Source: Eumeta japonica | Taxonomy: Eukaryota > Arthropoda > Insecta > Lepidoptera > Psychidae | Assembly: GCA_005406025.1 (NCBI GenBank) | Contig: BGZK01000084.1 | Coordinates: 744,001 to 808,000, forward strand | Direction of reading: 5' to 3' | Length of the DNA: 64,000 bases | In this document: positions 22,909 through 37,300 of the stretch, piece after piece | Position numbering within the stretch: the stretch's first letter is position 1 | Layout: each line of letters starts with the position of its first letter | Notes under the pieces: generated by a model | What the model was told of the DNA's origin: nothing | Database searches by the model: none | The model's input: only the letters and a program-made list of their open reading frames with translations | Program-made: the position numbers and the translations under genes

Positions 22909-25161
22909 CTACGCACTGTCGGACGGTATAGTCAAAATTTAATAAATAGTCATTTATCCAAATAACTATTTAACGAATATATATAAGTAATACAAAATAA
23001 AAATTATTCATTATGACTGTTGGTCCATGTTTGCTGTTCATTTGGCATATTAATAGAGAGTGAATAACATATATCATGGTGCCCAACGCATTCAGCCGCA
23101 CCGGCACCCACTCAACTCTGCATTTGAACATATCAGTATTATTGAAAAGGCGGATCAGCAACAATATTCTTGTAAGACAAAAAAAAAACACTTGCCTCAT
23201 TAGCAGCTAGATCAAACTTTTTCAAGACTTTTTATACAATTTTTAATGACTCCTAGTATTTATACTACACAGGTTACAGGTAATAATTTCCATAAATACC
23301 CAAAAAATTGCTCAACAAAACTCTCAAAAAAAACTTCACTGTCGGCGACTGCCCACGTTTTCATACTTTAGTTTTTTTTTCCTTTAGTTCCTTAATTTTA
23401 AAACACCTATTTAATATTAAAAAATACTATACCTAAAACTTTAAAATTTGGCATAACAGTAATTTTAAGATATGAATAGTGAACACCCGAACACACTGAT
23501 GTTTAATATATTGATAAAGTAATTCACTCCTCTCGCCCTTCTGCTTTCAACATCATCAAGACACCACTTTCCTCTAACAGAAACCGTCCACAAAAATCCA
23601 TAATAAACTGTAAGCCCAAAATTAAATAGCTTAAAACTAACAATTCTTTATGAAAATACTCATATATTAATATTTTCGTATGTTCTATTTAATCACAGTA
23701 ACACATTGCCCATAAGTTCAAACTAATAGATATTAATTTGAATACATATTTTTATAAATACTAAAAACATTGTTTAATTTCTATCAACATCAATACTACA
23801 CAGAATTTCTACACACTACACAATGACTCAAAATATTCTAGGACTCTTACAGCTAACAATTTCAATAAAACTGTCACAACTATTCGTAAGTGAAATATTA
23901 TGTTGATTTTCTAATTTTAATAATGTCTAGATTTGTAATTGTGACTGATTTTTTAAAAACAAAAATAATATTGTCAACCTGGGTAACTAGGGTCACTATT
24001 TACAGGTTTTTATGCAATGTTTAGAACAATTAAACTTGAAATATATATTTTGTTTGCCTTCTGACATCTAATGTCATTTTTTAAATGTTTTATTAGTAAT
24101 GCTTTAACATAAATTCATGAAAAATTCAATATTAGGGCAAAATATGATTGAACTATCTCAAAATACATTTGTGTTGACACAATTGAGACAGTACTCATGG
24201 CGGATTGCACCAGAAATAAAAAACATAATCCATAAGAATCGGCAGATTATCCATAAATTATCTGTCAAATCTTACTGATTACTTTTACGAATTACGTTTT
24301 TAATTTTGCTGCTCTCAACTTGCCGTTACTTTTTACAAAGTATTCATTTACTGAATTTCCACTAAAATGAGGAGACATAAGATCTATGAAATAACTTTTA
24401 TTTAATAAATCCCTAGATTTATGTTTTCATTAATCTTAGGACCCATATACTCTTATACCCTTTGCAGGAAAAAGATTCTTTATAATTCATTATATGAAAT
24501 CCCAAATTTCATTCAATTACTCATCAGTATATATTATTGCCTTTTTGATTATGTCAATCTTACGCTGAATTAAGTAAGTTAAGTATCCTAAGTTTGTATT
24601 GTAGCATAGATATGTATTTTTAAATTATACAAATGAAATAAAACTTTAAACAGCTTTATACTTAATAGCAAATATACCATGAAATAATAAGCTACATGAA
24701 AAACCAAAAGTTTCCACAAAAGAAATTGTATTTAAATATATTTTAAATACTTTCCTAAGTACAAAATTTAACCATAACTGCACATCTTTTAGATAAAATG
24801 TAATTATGAAGTGTTATCTGAAACTTTTTGTTTGTTCACAAGTATAGTACCTAAATAATGTTAACCTATTATTTCCTTTTCAAATATATTGCAAAAGAAA
24901 AAATAATCACAAGAATGGGGAATGTGACAATTTACACTGAAAGTTAAAATTACCCAATTTGACTGTATATTCTTGTGAACTACTACTCATTCCAAATTGT
25001 ACATAAGTTTCAATAGGCTAAAAAATATTAGACTAAAGACAATATAAAATAGTAGAAAAATACAACTATCTTAAAGAATTAAAGATTGGAAAATTATTCA
25101 ATATTATGAACACCTAAATAATAAGCATTAGGAGACCAAGAAAATATTAATCATAAACATT

Positions 25162-25686
25162 TTATGAGGATTGCGTGCGATTTGGTGTTTCATCTCGTAG
25201 TTGAAGCACATGTTCGACGGGTTGCGGCCTACCATCGGGCCCCACCCGTGCTGGCTTCACGACGCCATGAGTTACCATTTTTTCGAAGAGATTGACTAGC
25301 TTCATTGCTTCATACTCCTTCTGTAATAAAAATAGATATTATATCATAAAGTTTCACTAAATAGTACAGTGCATTTGGTCTGAAAAAGAGATTACCTGAA
25401 AAGTTTTCCAGAAGTTTTGAAATTAGTAATTGTATTGATTTTAATGTGCTCTTTCCGAATTTCAACTTACCACTTTGTATTTTTGGCGCTGGCGACGCCA
25501 TGTTGGAAAAATGGCACCTTATAGAAGTTTTTTGACAATCTTTCGACTCACTTTACGATAAAAATAACTAAATACAAAATTAAACTCGAAAAAATATCCT
25601 ACAATGTAAAAATTTCTTTTGTAAAATCAATAGTTTCGGTGTACGAGTACCGCAAACTCGTAACTTAATCTATACCACCACGTGTT

Positions 25687-25721
<35 letters not shown>

Positions 25722-28700
25722 AAATACTTTACTATGCATTACAGGTATAATAAAACAGGATTGTGTCTGGCCTCTCTCTCAACCTTCTATGAAAAATCTG
25801 CCAATACAACTCAATAGAAATATTTAGTTTTGTATGAGTCATCAGTATTCAACTATATTTTTAGAGTGTCATTCACGTTTATAGAGCCATGGCTTCTAAA
25901 AGTAAATTGTTTTATATGTGATAATCCGTTACGAGAAAGTGTAATAATTGAAGTGAAGGAAAAAGGATTGGAGACTTTTCATAAGTATTAAAAAAAAAAA
26001 ATTGTAAGGTTAAACTTTTGTGGGGACTAAGATTGATAATGGTTCATAATGTATGTCGAAAACGATATAATAATAAAAAGTTAATCTCTGCATCATTGCA
26101 TAGAGGAAGCGATGTCACTTGTCAATCACCACTGCGACCCTCGCATCTAACGTTATCCTTCAAAGACTGTTGTTTTTTATGCGCTGCTGAGATAACAGCA
26201 GAGTTTATAGCAAAACAGAAACAGCTTGTGCAATCATAATGTTGTGTATAATGTATGTAAGTTATCGATGAAAAACAGTATTTCAGAGCTTGTTAAAGAT
26301 CATAAGGACGATTGGGTTGAGGATTGTTGAACATCTTGAGCATGTTTGCCCAGATTTGTTCACAGACGATGTACAGTATCACAATTTATATATGAAAAAA
26401 TTGTACCAAGCACCACCGACTAAAAATATAAATAAAAGAGGTCCATATGCCACGAAATCGATACTGTAATGCAGCACATCTATTCTTATCTCGAGCGAAA
26501 TCCCGATGAATATCAGTTGTCTCTGGACGAATTGATAGCCAAAAAGCATATTGAAGTATACTTTGCGGCGCACATATGTCAAAACTATTGATTTTACAAA
26601 AAAAAATGTTAACACATAAATTGTAGGAAATTTTCTCTAGTTTAATTTTATACATTTATATTTTTATCGTGAAATAAGTCGGATAGGAGATATTGGCAAA
26701 AACTTATATTAGGCGCCATTTTTGCAATACGGCTGGGCGAGCGGCAAAATACGAGGTGACAAAGTTAAAATTTGGAAAGAACAAGGAAATATATAAAATT
26801 CTAATTTTTAAAACTCCTGGAAAACTTTACAGGTAAAACTACCCAAATGATTGTACTAAAAGATTAATAAATTCTCTACAATATTTGAAACAGTTTAGGT
26901 AACAAGTTCAAAATGGTGAAAAGTAGAGATACTGGTTCTAAAAATATGTGCGATAGCTCATTCGGTCCGGAATAATGTCTAGAAAAATGTGTAAAAAGTG
27001 TTTATTAGCACATGAAAATTACAACAGTTATAAATAATTAAAAGTGAAAAAAAAGGTATTTTGTTTTTCGCCGATATCTCATAAACTATTCATATTTAAG
27101 AAATTTGAAAAAAGATCCTTAGAGAAAAGGAAATTTCCTATAAAAAACTCCTAACTCTTGGAACTCTACCTCCATTAATTTAAATTTCACACTGAAAATT
27201 GGCCTCCGTGCGACATTTTAGATAGCGCGCGCGGCGTCAAAATCGAGTATGTCACACTAAATAATGTTTTGAAGGTATTGAATATTAATTAAAATTTAAA
27301 TAAATTATGATATATTCAGGATACTTCAAAGAATTTATCCCAGTTGGAAATTTAGCTTAAAATGAATTTTATAACAAGTTAGACAATTGTTAATTAACAA
27401 AATTGTCTCCAACTTTCGTCTTCATTATACATTAAAAAAAATGTTTTAATAATTGAAATAATATTTTTTCGCTTCGTGAAGCTCTTCTTATATACATGCT
27501 TAACAAGATCACCCCATAAAAGTTTGAAAAAAGTCAATACATTATTCATGATAAATTTTTAACTTAAACAAATTACTATTGTTTATTAATTTACATATTA
27601 CATTCTAAAGCAAAACACTGACTACTCGGCCACTACTGCTGATATTTTTATGTTATGTATTTTATGGGCATTTTTCCAAAATATATCTACTTGTAAGCCC
27701 ATACTACATATCGAAATAGCAGAGTTAACAGACCATCGCGAAGTTCAAAGAAAGTAATATTTTGAGCTACTATTAGAAATTTACTATAACAATAAAATAA
27801 ATAGCATGTTCTTTTTAAGATTCTGTATGTCCAAATAAAAAAAATGGAACCCTTATAAGACCACTTAAGTGTCCCTATAGCTATTTGTTCAATCCAATTT
27901 GCTCCGAATCTACAGGATTAAATTGAAAAGTCGGTGCATAGATGAATTTCTGTAACCCAAGCACGGACATGTAAGTAAATAAATAAATTTAAAATATAGT
28001 AATCATTTTTGGAGACCAAAGTAGAATATTTAAAAAAAAAACACTTGATATGTCAAATAAAAGGGCTTGTTGTGAGGGTCTCAAATACATGTAATTAAAA
28101 AAAATTGTTTATTTAAGAAAAAAAATTGAAATTGACCATAACTGCGAAACTATTGAGCCCCAAATTTTAATAAAAAATTTTTAGTCTATCACTAAAACTT
28201 TCCGCTATGATATTTATCGATGTTTCTTTAATCCTTGAATTATAAATAGTGTCTGAGCTTTTGTGCTTGAAAATATAAAAAATGGTTGACCCCGCAAGCC
28301 ATCACTGAAACTTTTTACTATTTTTGAGCTCGAAGCATTTAAAAATAAAGTAGCAATAAATTATTGATTTCATTATGCTCAAGAAAACGATTTTAGTGCT
28401 TTTTCAAATTCCCCGAGCTCAACAATAGAATCCTAATATGTTTTGAGCTCTATGAGTTAAAAAATTTATGTGTATACAAAACCCTTTTCTTTTTAATATT
28501 TCAAATAATATATATTTCGAACTCGTTCTTTGATTTTGATCTACTTTACGGCATTCGACGCAGTTTTATAAGCAGAAAAATATTACCGAATACTAAACGT
28601 CAAGAAATTGATTAAAAATTTCAAGTTATTTTGAATCACTCATTTTTGAAGTTTCTATTAACGTTTCTTGAATAAAATCCATCGATTTTATGTAATTTCC

Positions 28701-31700
28701 AACGATCATTATTGTTTTTAAAGCAGAAAAATTATCAGTATTTAGATATTGAAATTTATCGGTAGAGTAGTTTAATTTAACAATTTAACTTTACAAAAAC
28801 ACTTTTTGAATATTTTTTTGCTTTATAACACCTGACGCAGTTTTATGAACAGAAAAAGATGACCAAGTACATCAATCCATCAAACATCTCCCATATATTT
28901 TGAAAAAAACCTTTTTTAGATTCTACGTTAACCATATGCGTCAAATAAAAAACCGATTTTGATGCAATTTATAACAATCGACGCTCTTTTTTAAAGAGAA
29001 CAACTGATTTTATTTTAAAATTCATAGGTAGAATAGTTTTAAAAGATTCTAAAAAACACTTTAAAAATTTTTTTCCAATATTTCGTAAATGAATAATGAA
29101 TTTTGATTTTTTTTCACAATGATCAACATTGTTTGCTAAGGACAACAACTGGATAGATTTTGCAGTTCATCAGTAGAGCAGTTTAGAAAAAAATGTATAA
29201 AATACTTTATAAAAAAAAATTTTGCTCCAAAGATTTCTCTTGAAAAAATCAATCAAATTTCATGCAGTTTGTGGCAGTCGATGCAATTGTTTAAAGGAAA
29301 GAGCTGATTAGATTTCAGTGTCGATTGGCAGAGTAGTCTAAACATTACTTCAAAAGAACATTTTTTCCAAAAACTTTATTTTTGAGATTGCTATGGACAA
29401 TGACATTATATAAAATAGTTTAAATCATATTAATTAGAGTTGTATAGATATTGTATAGATAGTCATATTAATTAGAGTTGTATAGATATGAAAGTTATCA
29501 TAATAGAGAATGTAAATATAAGCTTAGCTCACGAAGGGATAGTAATGTGAGCTATAGGCGACCATATCCGTAAAGTGCATTATCATTATTGCAATAACAT
29601 AATTAAATATCGGCTTGTATGTAACATAATATAAAAAAAAATGCACATATGAGCAATGCATGACATTGTAAACTGCGATTCAATCAGTTAATCCATTCAA
29701 GTTATGAGAGGTTTACACATATACACTCACGCAGGTGCACACTTGCACACACAAACATCACTCGAGAAATGGTTGAAATAGAATCCTAAATATCAAGACC
29801 TGATGAAAACCAGATTTTCGATAATCGGGGTGAAATTGTATGAAAACTTATCAACTGTCATAGCAGAAAGAAAAAAAATGACAGTTCTTTACTTATACAC
29901 TACAGGAAATCCTACAAGGAATGTATGGTCTTAAAATAACATGATAAATCTCTCAATATTGTGTATAAACATACAGTTGCAGATGTTTTAGTTACCACAA
30001 ACAATTTTGATTCATATTTAAAAAATATGGTAGATAACATACTCATTATATGGAACCCACTCCACCTGGTTCAACTCTCACTTAACTGATTTTTTTTTTT
30101 ATTTTTATGTTATTCCATAAATTCTAAGCCAGTCATCAGACCTATTACAATGGGTAATATCCGATAGGAATTAAAATGTAATCCTAAAATAAACATTTAA
30201 TTTTAAAATCCTATAAAATCCTAACTTTGTATCTAATTCTGGTTATTTAAATTTGAAAATATAAATGGTTTTGGCAAAAGGACAAATACACTGACATAAA
30301 TTCAAAGTATCGAATTGAGTAAGGTATGAAATACTAAATATATAAAACAATGATATAAACATATGATGACTAAAATTAAAAATAGATATGCAATTTAAAT
30401 GCAACAATTTGTTGCATTCAAATTGGCGTATCTCATATCATATGTTTTTCTATCCTTCAGAAAATATACATGTTGATAATTGAGTATTGCTAAATAAACA
30501 TTTTGTACATCACAAGAATTTTAAGAGCATTCAAATATAATTCATTTTTAATACCTGCTCCTCAGACATTCCCTCAAATGGATTGATTCTAGGTGGTCGT
30601 GTGCAACCCACGACGGGATCAAAGTTAGGTTGCGCCTCTCGATACTCTTCAGTATCCGAGTCGTCGCTGCTGGAAGAATAGTCATTACGATCGCCACTTC
30701 TGCCGCCCAGTAGCCCTTTTTGAGCGAGGTGACCCGCGGCATTACCGAAACCTGTGTATTTTACGAGACGTCCAACTGCAACACAAAAAGGTAATTCGAG
30801 AATTGATTTTACAATATACTGATCTCTAAAATAATATGTTGCACACAATCAAAACATTGATAGCATAACAAAGTAAACAGTGATTGTATAATTTGGTGAA
30901 CATATATCTTATTACACCATTTCAATTTATCACATTCAAATGGAAGATTGATCACCTATAAAGATGATCAATCTTTCTTTATCATCATGTGTAAAAGTTT
31001 TCATATTTTTAAAATCAATACATATTTGGAGCATTCAATCAATACAATTTTCATCTTTCATATACAAATTTAATCAGTACATTTTTACCTTTCACATAAA
31101 ATCAAGCGAGGAATTCTATTTTAACTCACTTCTAAAAAATGTACCGGTTTGAAAGTTTGCAACTGGGTATAAATCTGACGACAAGACAATGGTATGAAAA
31201 TAATATCCCATTATGTATATTTAATAAGAAAGCTAGAAGGTGGTATTAGCACTTTTTAATAGCTACTAGTAAACTCATCAAGTGCATCTTTAATCTGTTT
31301 TTATGTATCCTATTTATTACATATGGTACCTAAAGTCAATTCAAATATATCTTTATTTCATAGATCATGAACAATACTTGAAATACTTCATAATACAGCA
31401 AGAATTTACATTTTAGTAGTAAACTTTACCACTCGTTCAGAAGGCAGTTTTCCCTCAACAAGCAAGAAACTTGAGGGTAGGTCTTTTCAACTTTGAATAC
31501 ATTATATTATACAATCAAACATATATAAATTTATAATATAAAGAAACAAACTTGCCTAGAAATCGAGCTGGTTATTTCCATGAATATTTATCCTCTAAAT
31601 ATTCACAATTCTTTAATACCTTTTTTTAACAAGCAATTACTTAGTAATGATTTTCAATTTGTTTAAGGGCAGATTTTATATATTTTCAAGGATCTTACTG

Positions 31701-34292
31701 GACATGCGCACACAGAGCCCTCTAAATGAATTATATATAGTCTTTATATAGTCGATGAATTTTATATAATCGACTCACATGCAAATACAGTATATTTTTA
31801 TTTCTTATATTAAATTGGTGTCATTATTTTATTAAAAAAAATATATATTCTTCTTTACATGTATTAATTTTGGGGTATAAATTGCCAGAGATGGCAGAGT
31901 GAAGATCCCAATTTTCTCAAACTTAATTGTAAGAGATACTCTTGGTCCCAGTTTGTAAATAGCCCAAACTACCCACATTTGCAACACAAAAATTCTGTTA
32001 ATATCTACAAGATAACCCCACAGCAAAATGCCGTATGACATCAAGCTATAAAAATAGTCAAAATAGACCCATGTCATGGTTCGGGATATGTGATAAATTT
32101 CTTATCTTTTTAAGTGCCCATGCAGCAGAACTAAGTCTTTTTGCCAACATACTGATATGGATACCCCATTGAAGCCTTTTATTTAGAGTAAATCATAAAA
32201 ATTAGTATTAGTATTAATTTAGCATTATGTAATAAAATGGTGCCACATCCATGTTTACATTCAGAAGTGAAAAATTTACACATTCCGTTTTCTTCATATT
32301 GAAAAGGAGATTTTTCACAGTAAACTAGATTTTCACTTTTGAGATAGTAATATTCACATCCTTATATGTGATTTGTTGTCTTTTTTGACTTTAAATAACA
32401 ATGAAGTATCATCTACAAACATTTCTATCTCATTATATCCCCAACAAAACTAGGTGTCATTAATATGAACTAAAAACAGAAATGCACTGAGGACTGATCC
32501 ATGTGGTAATCCCCTTGTGGTAATCACAGATTTTAATGATCTTATTCTATTAATATCGACCTTCTGAATACCGTTACTCAAATATGTTTCCAGACCACCG
32601 ATTGCCGGCCCGTAACCATAATGACGTAGCTTCGATCAGAATTTCATAATATATACAATAATCAAATGCCTTAGAGATATCATAAAATACTCTCACGTCT
32701 TGCGAATCCTCCCAGGCTTGAAAATTTGGTGAACAAGTTCAACCCCAACATCGATTGTCGAACGACCCCATGTGAAACCAAACTGTCTTCTGAACTTTAA
32801 AGTGTTACTATAAAAATGTGATAACAGTTGGTTTAAGATCAATTTTTCAAAGATTTTACTCAATGTCTGTAGTATGGATATAGGCCTAAAGTTGGTGAGG
32901 TTTAATTTACTACCGCCTTTAAATACAGGGATGATTTTAATTTATTTCTTCAGATTGGGAAATACTACATCATGCAGACACCCATTAAAGATAAATGCCA
33001 AGAGGTCAGCAGTCTTTTTCATTTCTAATGACTTAAATGTCTTAATAATGTCTTCCAAATTATACTACGTATTTAAATTCAAAACTACTGGGCGGAATAC
33101 TTTTCTTCAGTAGTGATTCAGCAAGAGCAAGAGATGAATAAAGGCATTTCGGTTGGATAATATCCAGGAGATAAGCAGCAAAAAAACTTTTGATAGTTAC
33201 TTGTAACCACAGTTTTATTTTGTTCAATTTATTTCGGCTTCATCTTGAATCATTGGATCCAGTTTAAAAATGTAATAGCACTTTTGTTTACAGTTTATTG
33301 TAATACAGATAAAATGAGATAATTACTATTATACAAATGCAAACAAAGTCCCAGATGTAATTTAGTTTTCAACAAATCAGAAAGCAGGACTACAAAAAAA
33401 AAATAATGTTCACATGTATTTATTTGACAAATATTAAATTCATTTACCTTTTTCTTTGCACAATATGAAGAGAAATTCTGCAACCAAGGACCTAACAGAC
33501 ATGTCCGGTGTAGTCAGCAGTCTACACAATTGGTTGCGAATTGTATTACCCTTTTCGGGTGGATTGCTGACATCACGCAAAGGAGGGAGAACTACACCCC
33601 GCAAATACTTTCGATGCGCTCGACAACCGCGAGCAGATTTGTTCAGCACTGTTAGTATAGGCGATAAATTTTCATAGTGAGATGTGGCACTCTAAGGGCA
33701 AATAGAGAGATGGGTTAATTTAATATAGAATTGAATCTAATCCTTGGATTAGATTCAGTTTTATATTTAAGAACAGACATTTTTTTTACCGTTATTTACC
33801 GTTACTGAAAGTTACCGAAATTAAATTTTCGATCATAATATTCAATATGATGCATATGCATCCAATTAGTTTTAAGATATTTTGATTAAACTAAATCCAA
33901 CAATTTAAATAACCAATATTATTGTACATCTGTGTATTACAGCTTTCGATATATCTGACTTTGAACATAAATTTCCCTCACAGTGGTCATCACTTGGCAT
34001 TCATGCATTCATTTATGCATCACTTATTTTACCTTGCGGATAGTACTCAAGGACTTGTCTTCTGTATCTTTCTTCCAACGTTATGTTTGTTACAAATCCA
34101 CTCATGTTTTATGTTGGCTTCAAGGTTACCGCTTTTATGCTTTGCTATACATAGTATAATATAAACTTCTCTGTTAGTCTGTTGCATATTCCTTCAGCCA
34201 TAAGTGAATACATAATAACACAATACATAGAAAAAGATCTTTTTTCCAAGTACAGTGCACAAATTTTGATATATATATACATATATATATTC

Positions 34293-34337
<45 letters not shown>

Positions 34338-37300
34338 CCATGAATTTTAGATCTAAGTAATCATTAACATTTGAAAACCGAGTACTATGTACAAAATGGC
34401 CAAGCTGGCTTCATATCTACTTGAATTAATAATGTGTAATACAAAAAAAACCATTTTTATTATAACTTGTTATTAGCATTTTTTTAATTATTATTATAAA
34501 GAAATACTTACTGTTGTTTTAGTTAATCTGTATTGTAATAATTCCAACAGTGCCTGGATAGCATTCATGTTTAACCCATCATATACATAAGGTGGGTTCT
34601 CGCCAGGGTTCAATTTTGGAGTTAAAATTGAATAATAACAATTTGGGATCCTAAAAAAATTAATAGATTTTTAAAATAACAGTGAAATTAATGTCATTTA
34701 AATGTATACAAGGAGGGTATATTATTGTAAATACTATAATGCAAGTAAAGTATATGATAACTTAGTAAAACAATACTATGTACAAACCTAAAAATTAATT
34801 AGTGAATAATAATTGATATCTTAAAAGTAAAGAAACAGTTTAAAGATAACTGTCTATTTCTTTATAAATACATAATGAAGTGTATACTATGCAAAATTTA
34901 AATGTGCTCAGTGTGCAATTCAGTTTTAATATTTGACATATGTATCGCACCCTCTTATGGTGTATTACAGCATACTCTAATTTTCCTCACATGCAGAAAA
35001 TAGAACAGAATATTCCATGACAAATTACTTACAACATTTTCTCTTCAAATAATTGACTAATACAAAAAACCTTTTTGCGGGTTTTCTTTAAATATTATGA
35101 TATGACAATAAAGGAAAAAGTGATTGTATAAGGTTAAGAAACAGTATTATAATTATTCCTAAATATATGTGGTCATCCTTGAAAAAACTAAAAACTTGGA
35201 CACAAAACTTTGCTTATGAAATAAAAATCAAACTGAGCAGTGATGTGATCTTTAATTGTTATAGACTTAACAAAGTAAACAGATACAGTAAGTAAAAATT
35301 TCATGATTATATTACCTTTAATCGACTAACCATTATATACACAATAATAAGCTATTTTAAGTGGGGCATGCTATAAGTTTCTAGAACTTGTCACTTACAT
35401 AAACAATATTTGAAAAGTAATTATTACATTTGAAAATTGGAACTCATTGGCTGTAGAATACGGTTTTACATCTCACTGTAAATTTTTTGTATTGAAGTTT
35501 TATTTTGAAAATCGCGTGTATTCATGACCAGATTTAATTTGTGAAAATTTTTTTAGTATGATTTTCTACGATTTTAAGTGTAATTTGATAGCTCATCAGT
35601 GCCTCGCTCAATTTTGAACTGCTTTTGGTGATAAAGCATCATGCAAGATGACTATTTATAACTGGCTTGTAGAATTCAAGCACGGTCATGTCAATCTGTG
35701 ACGAATTTCGTGAACGTCCTTCGTCAACCGTTATAAACAACAAAAACATTGATGATTTGCGCCGTATTACCGAAATAGATAGGCATGTGACCTACCATGA
35801 CATTCAGGTATCCTTAGGCATAGGCATGAGTAAAATAGAATTAATTCTACACAAACATTTATATACAAAAAGTTGTGCACATAATTCGACTGAGGCTCAA
35901 AAAACAGACCATGTCACTTGGTGCGATGCTATACTTACCAGATTCAAGGAAGGGGCATCAAACTTAGTGTGGGACATAGCAACAGGTAACACAACATGGA
36001 TTTATTGCTACGACCCTAAATTAAAACTGTAATCGATCATACGGATCTATTGAGATCAGCCGAAACCAACAAAAGTGGCGCAAGCGAAATACCTCTAAGC
36101 GGACAAGTGCTCTTTTTTTAAGAAAACTACATGCGGCTACTGTTACTTTGAAGAAATGTCATATCATAAATAGTAATTGGTACATGATCATTTATTTGCC
36201 AGAAGTTACTGACGAATTCTATAAAAATTGCCATAAACGATGTATCATCTTGCACCACCACAATGCCAGTTCTCATACGGCCAAACAGACAAACTTTTGA
36301 AGGAGATAAACGTAGAAATTATGAGCAATCCTGTATACAGTCCTGACCTGGCACCTTGCCACTTTCTTTTGTCAGCGATTATCATCACCAGAAGATGCTG
36401 TCAAAGAGTATAAAAAACATGTTTCGAAGTCACCAGGGGAGAATGGCATAAATGTTTTCAAAATAGATTTATTCATAAGAAAAAGTGCATTGATGCTAAT
36501 GGAGAATAGTTTGAGAAACAACAAATTAATTTTTGACCATTCATAGTAAAATTTTTTCATTCATTCCAGAACTTTTCAGTGCGCCCTACATGTACTACTC
36601 ACTTTTTTTCCATCATTTTAAAGTTTGCAAGAAACAGCATTGCTAAAAAAAATAATATTCAAAGAACATTCAAAAACTTAATAAAATGAGATTACGAAAA
36701 TGAAACATGCCACACATGTCGTTCACATATTATTATATTTTAAATTATGTATAAAATGAAACTGTTGCCTTTATATCCCAGTTCAACACCCTATGCTCAC
36801 TGTTAATAAAAATACACAAAGAAGTAAAAAATAATAATAGAAAAGCAAATTTTAAAAAATAAATTCTCAATAACATTTTTTTTTAATAATACTTTCTGAT
36901 AACCAAAACCACACAATCATAAAAACCTTTAACATCAGCTATGTTTTCATATGCTCTGACACTGAAGATATAGAACTATTTCGCTTTATTTAATTCTAAT
37001 TCATTCTCTTAATCAAAAATGAATTTGAAGAATATTTAAAGACTATTGGTAGTCTCTAATACTAGACATATCCATTATACAATCAGCAATAAACAACAAA
37101 CTATACAACCTACTTACGAGACCACTCCCGCTTATATATACATTAACAAGCAATGTTTTTTCAAAATTTAAAAAACAATATTACTTTTTTGTATATATAT
37201 AACTTATTAACTAATTACATTTAAGGCACAATATGTTATGGCAAAACAATGTTAATGTAAAGTAGATGAAAAGCACTTTAATACATACGCAGTTAATAAA

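Noticed and set aside
25310..25501. ORF beginning MASPAPKIQSG as start of Ric-8 last exon
   Set aside because: Its donor is phase 1, whereas the last Ric-8 exon needs phase 0 and is correctly joined from 30555. It is kept only as a possible start of another small gene.
28540..29345. CRISPR-like array
   Set aside because: Units are long, diverged and not separated by unique spacers, and the DNA is eukaryotic.
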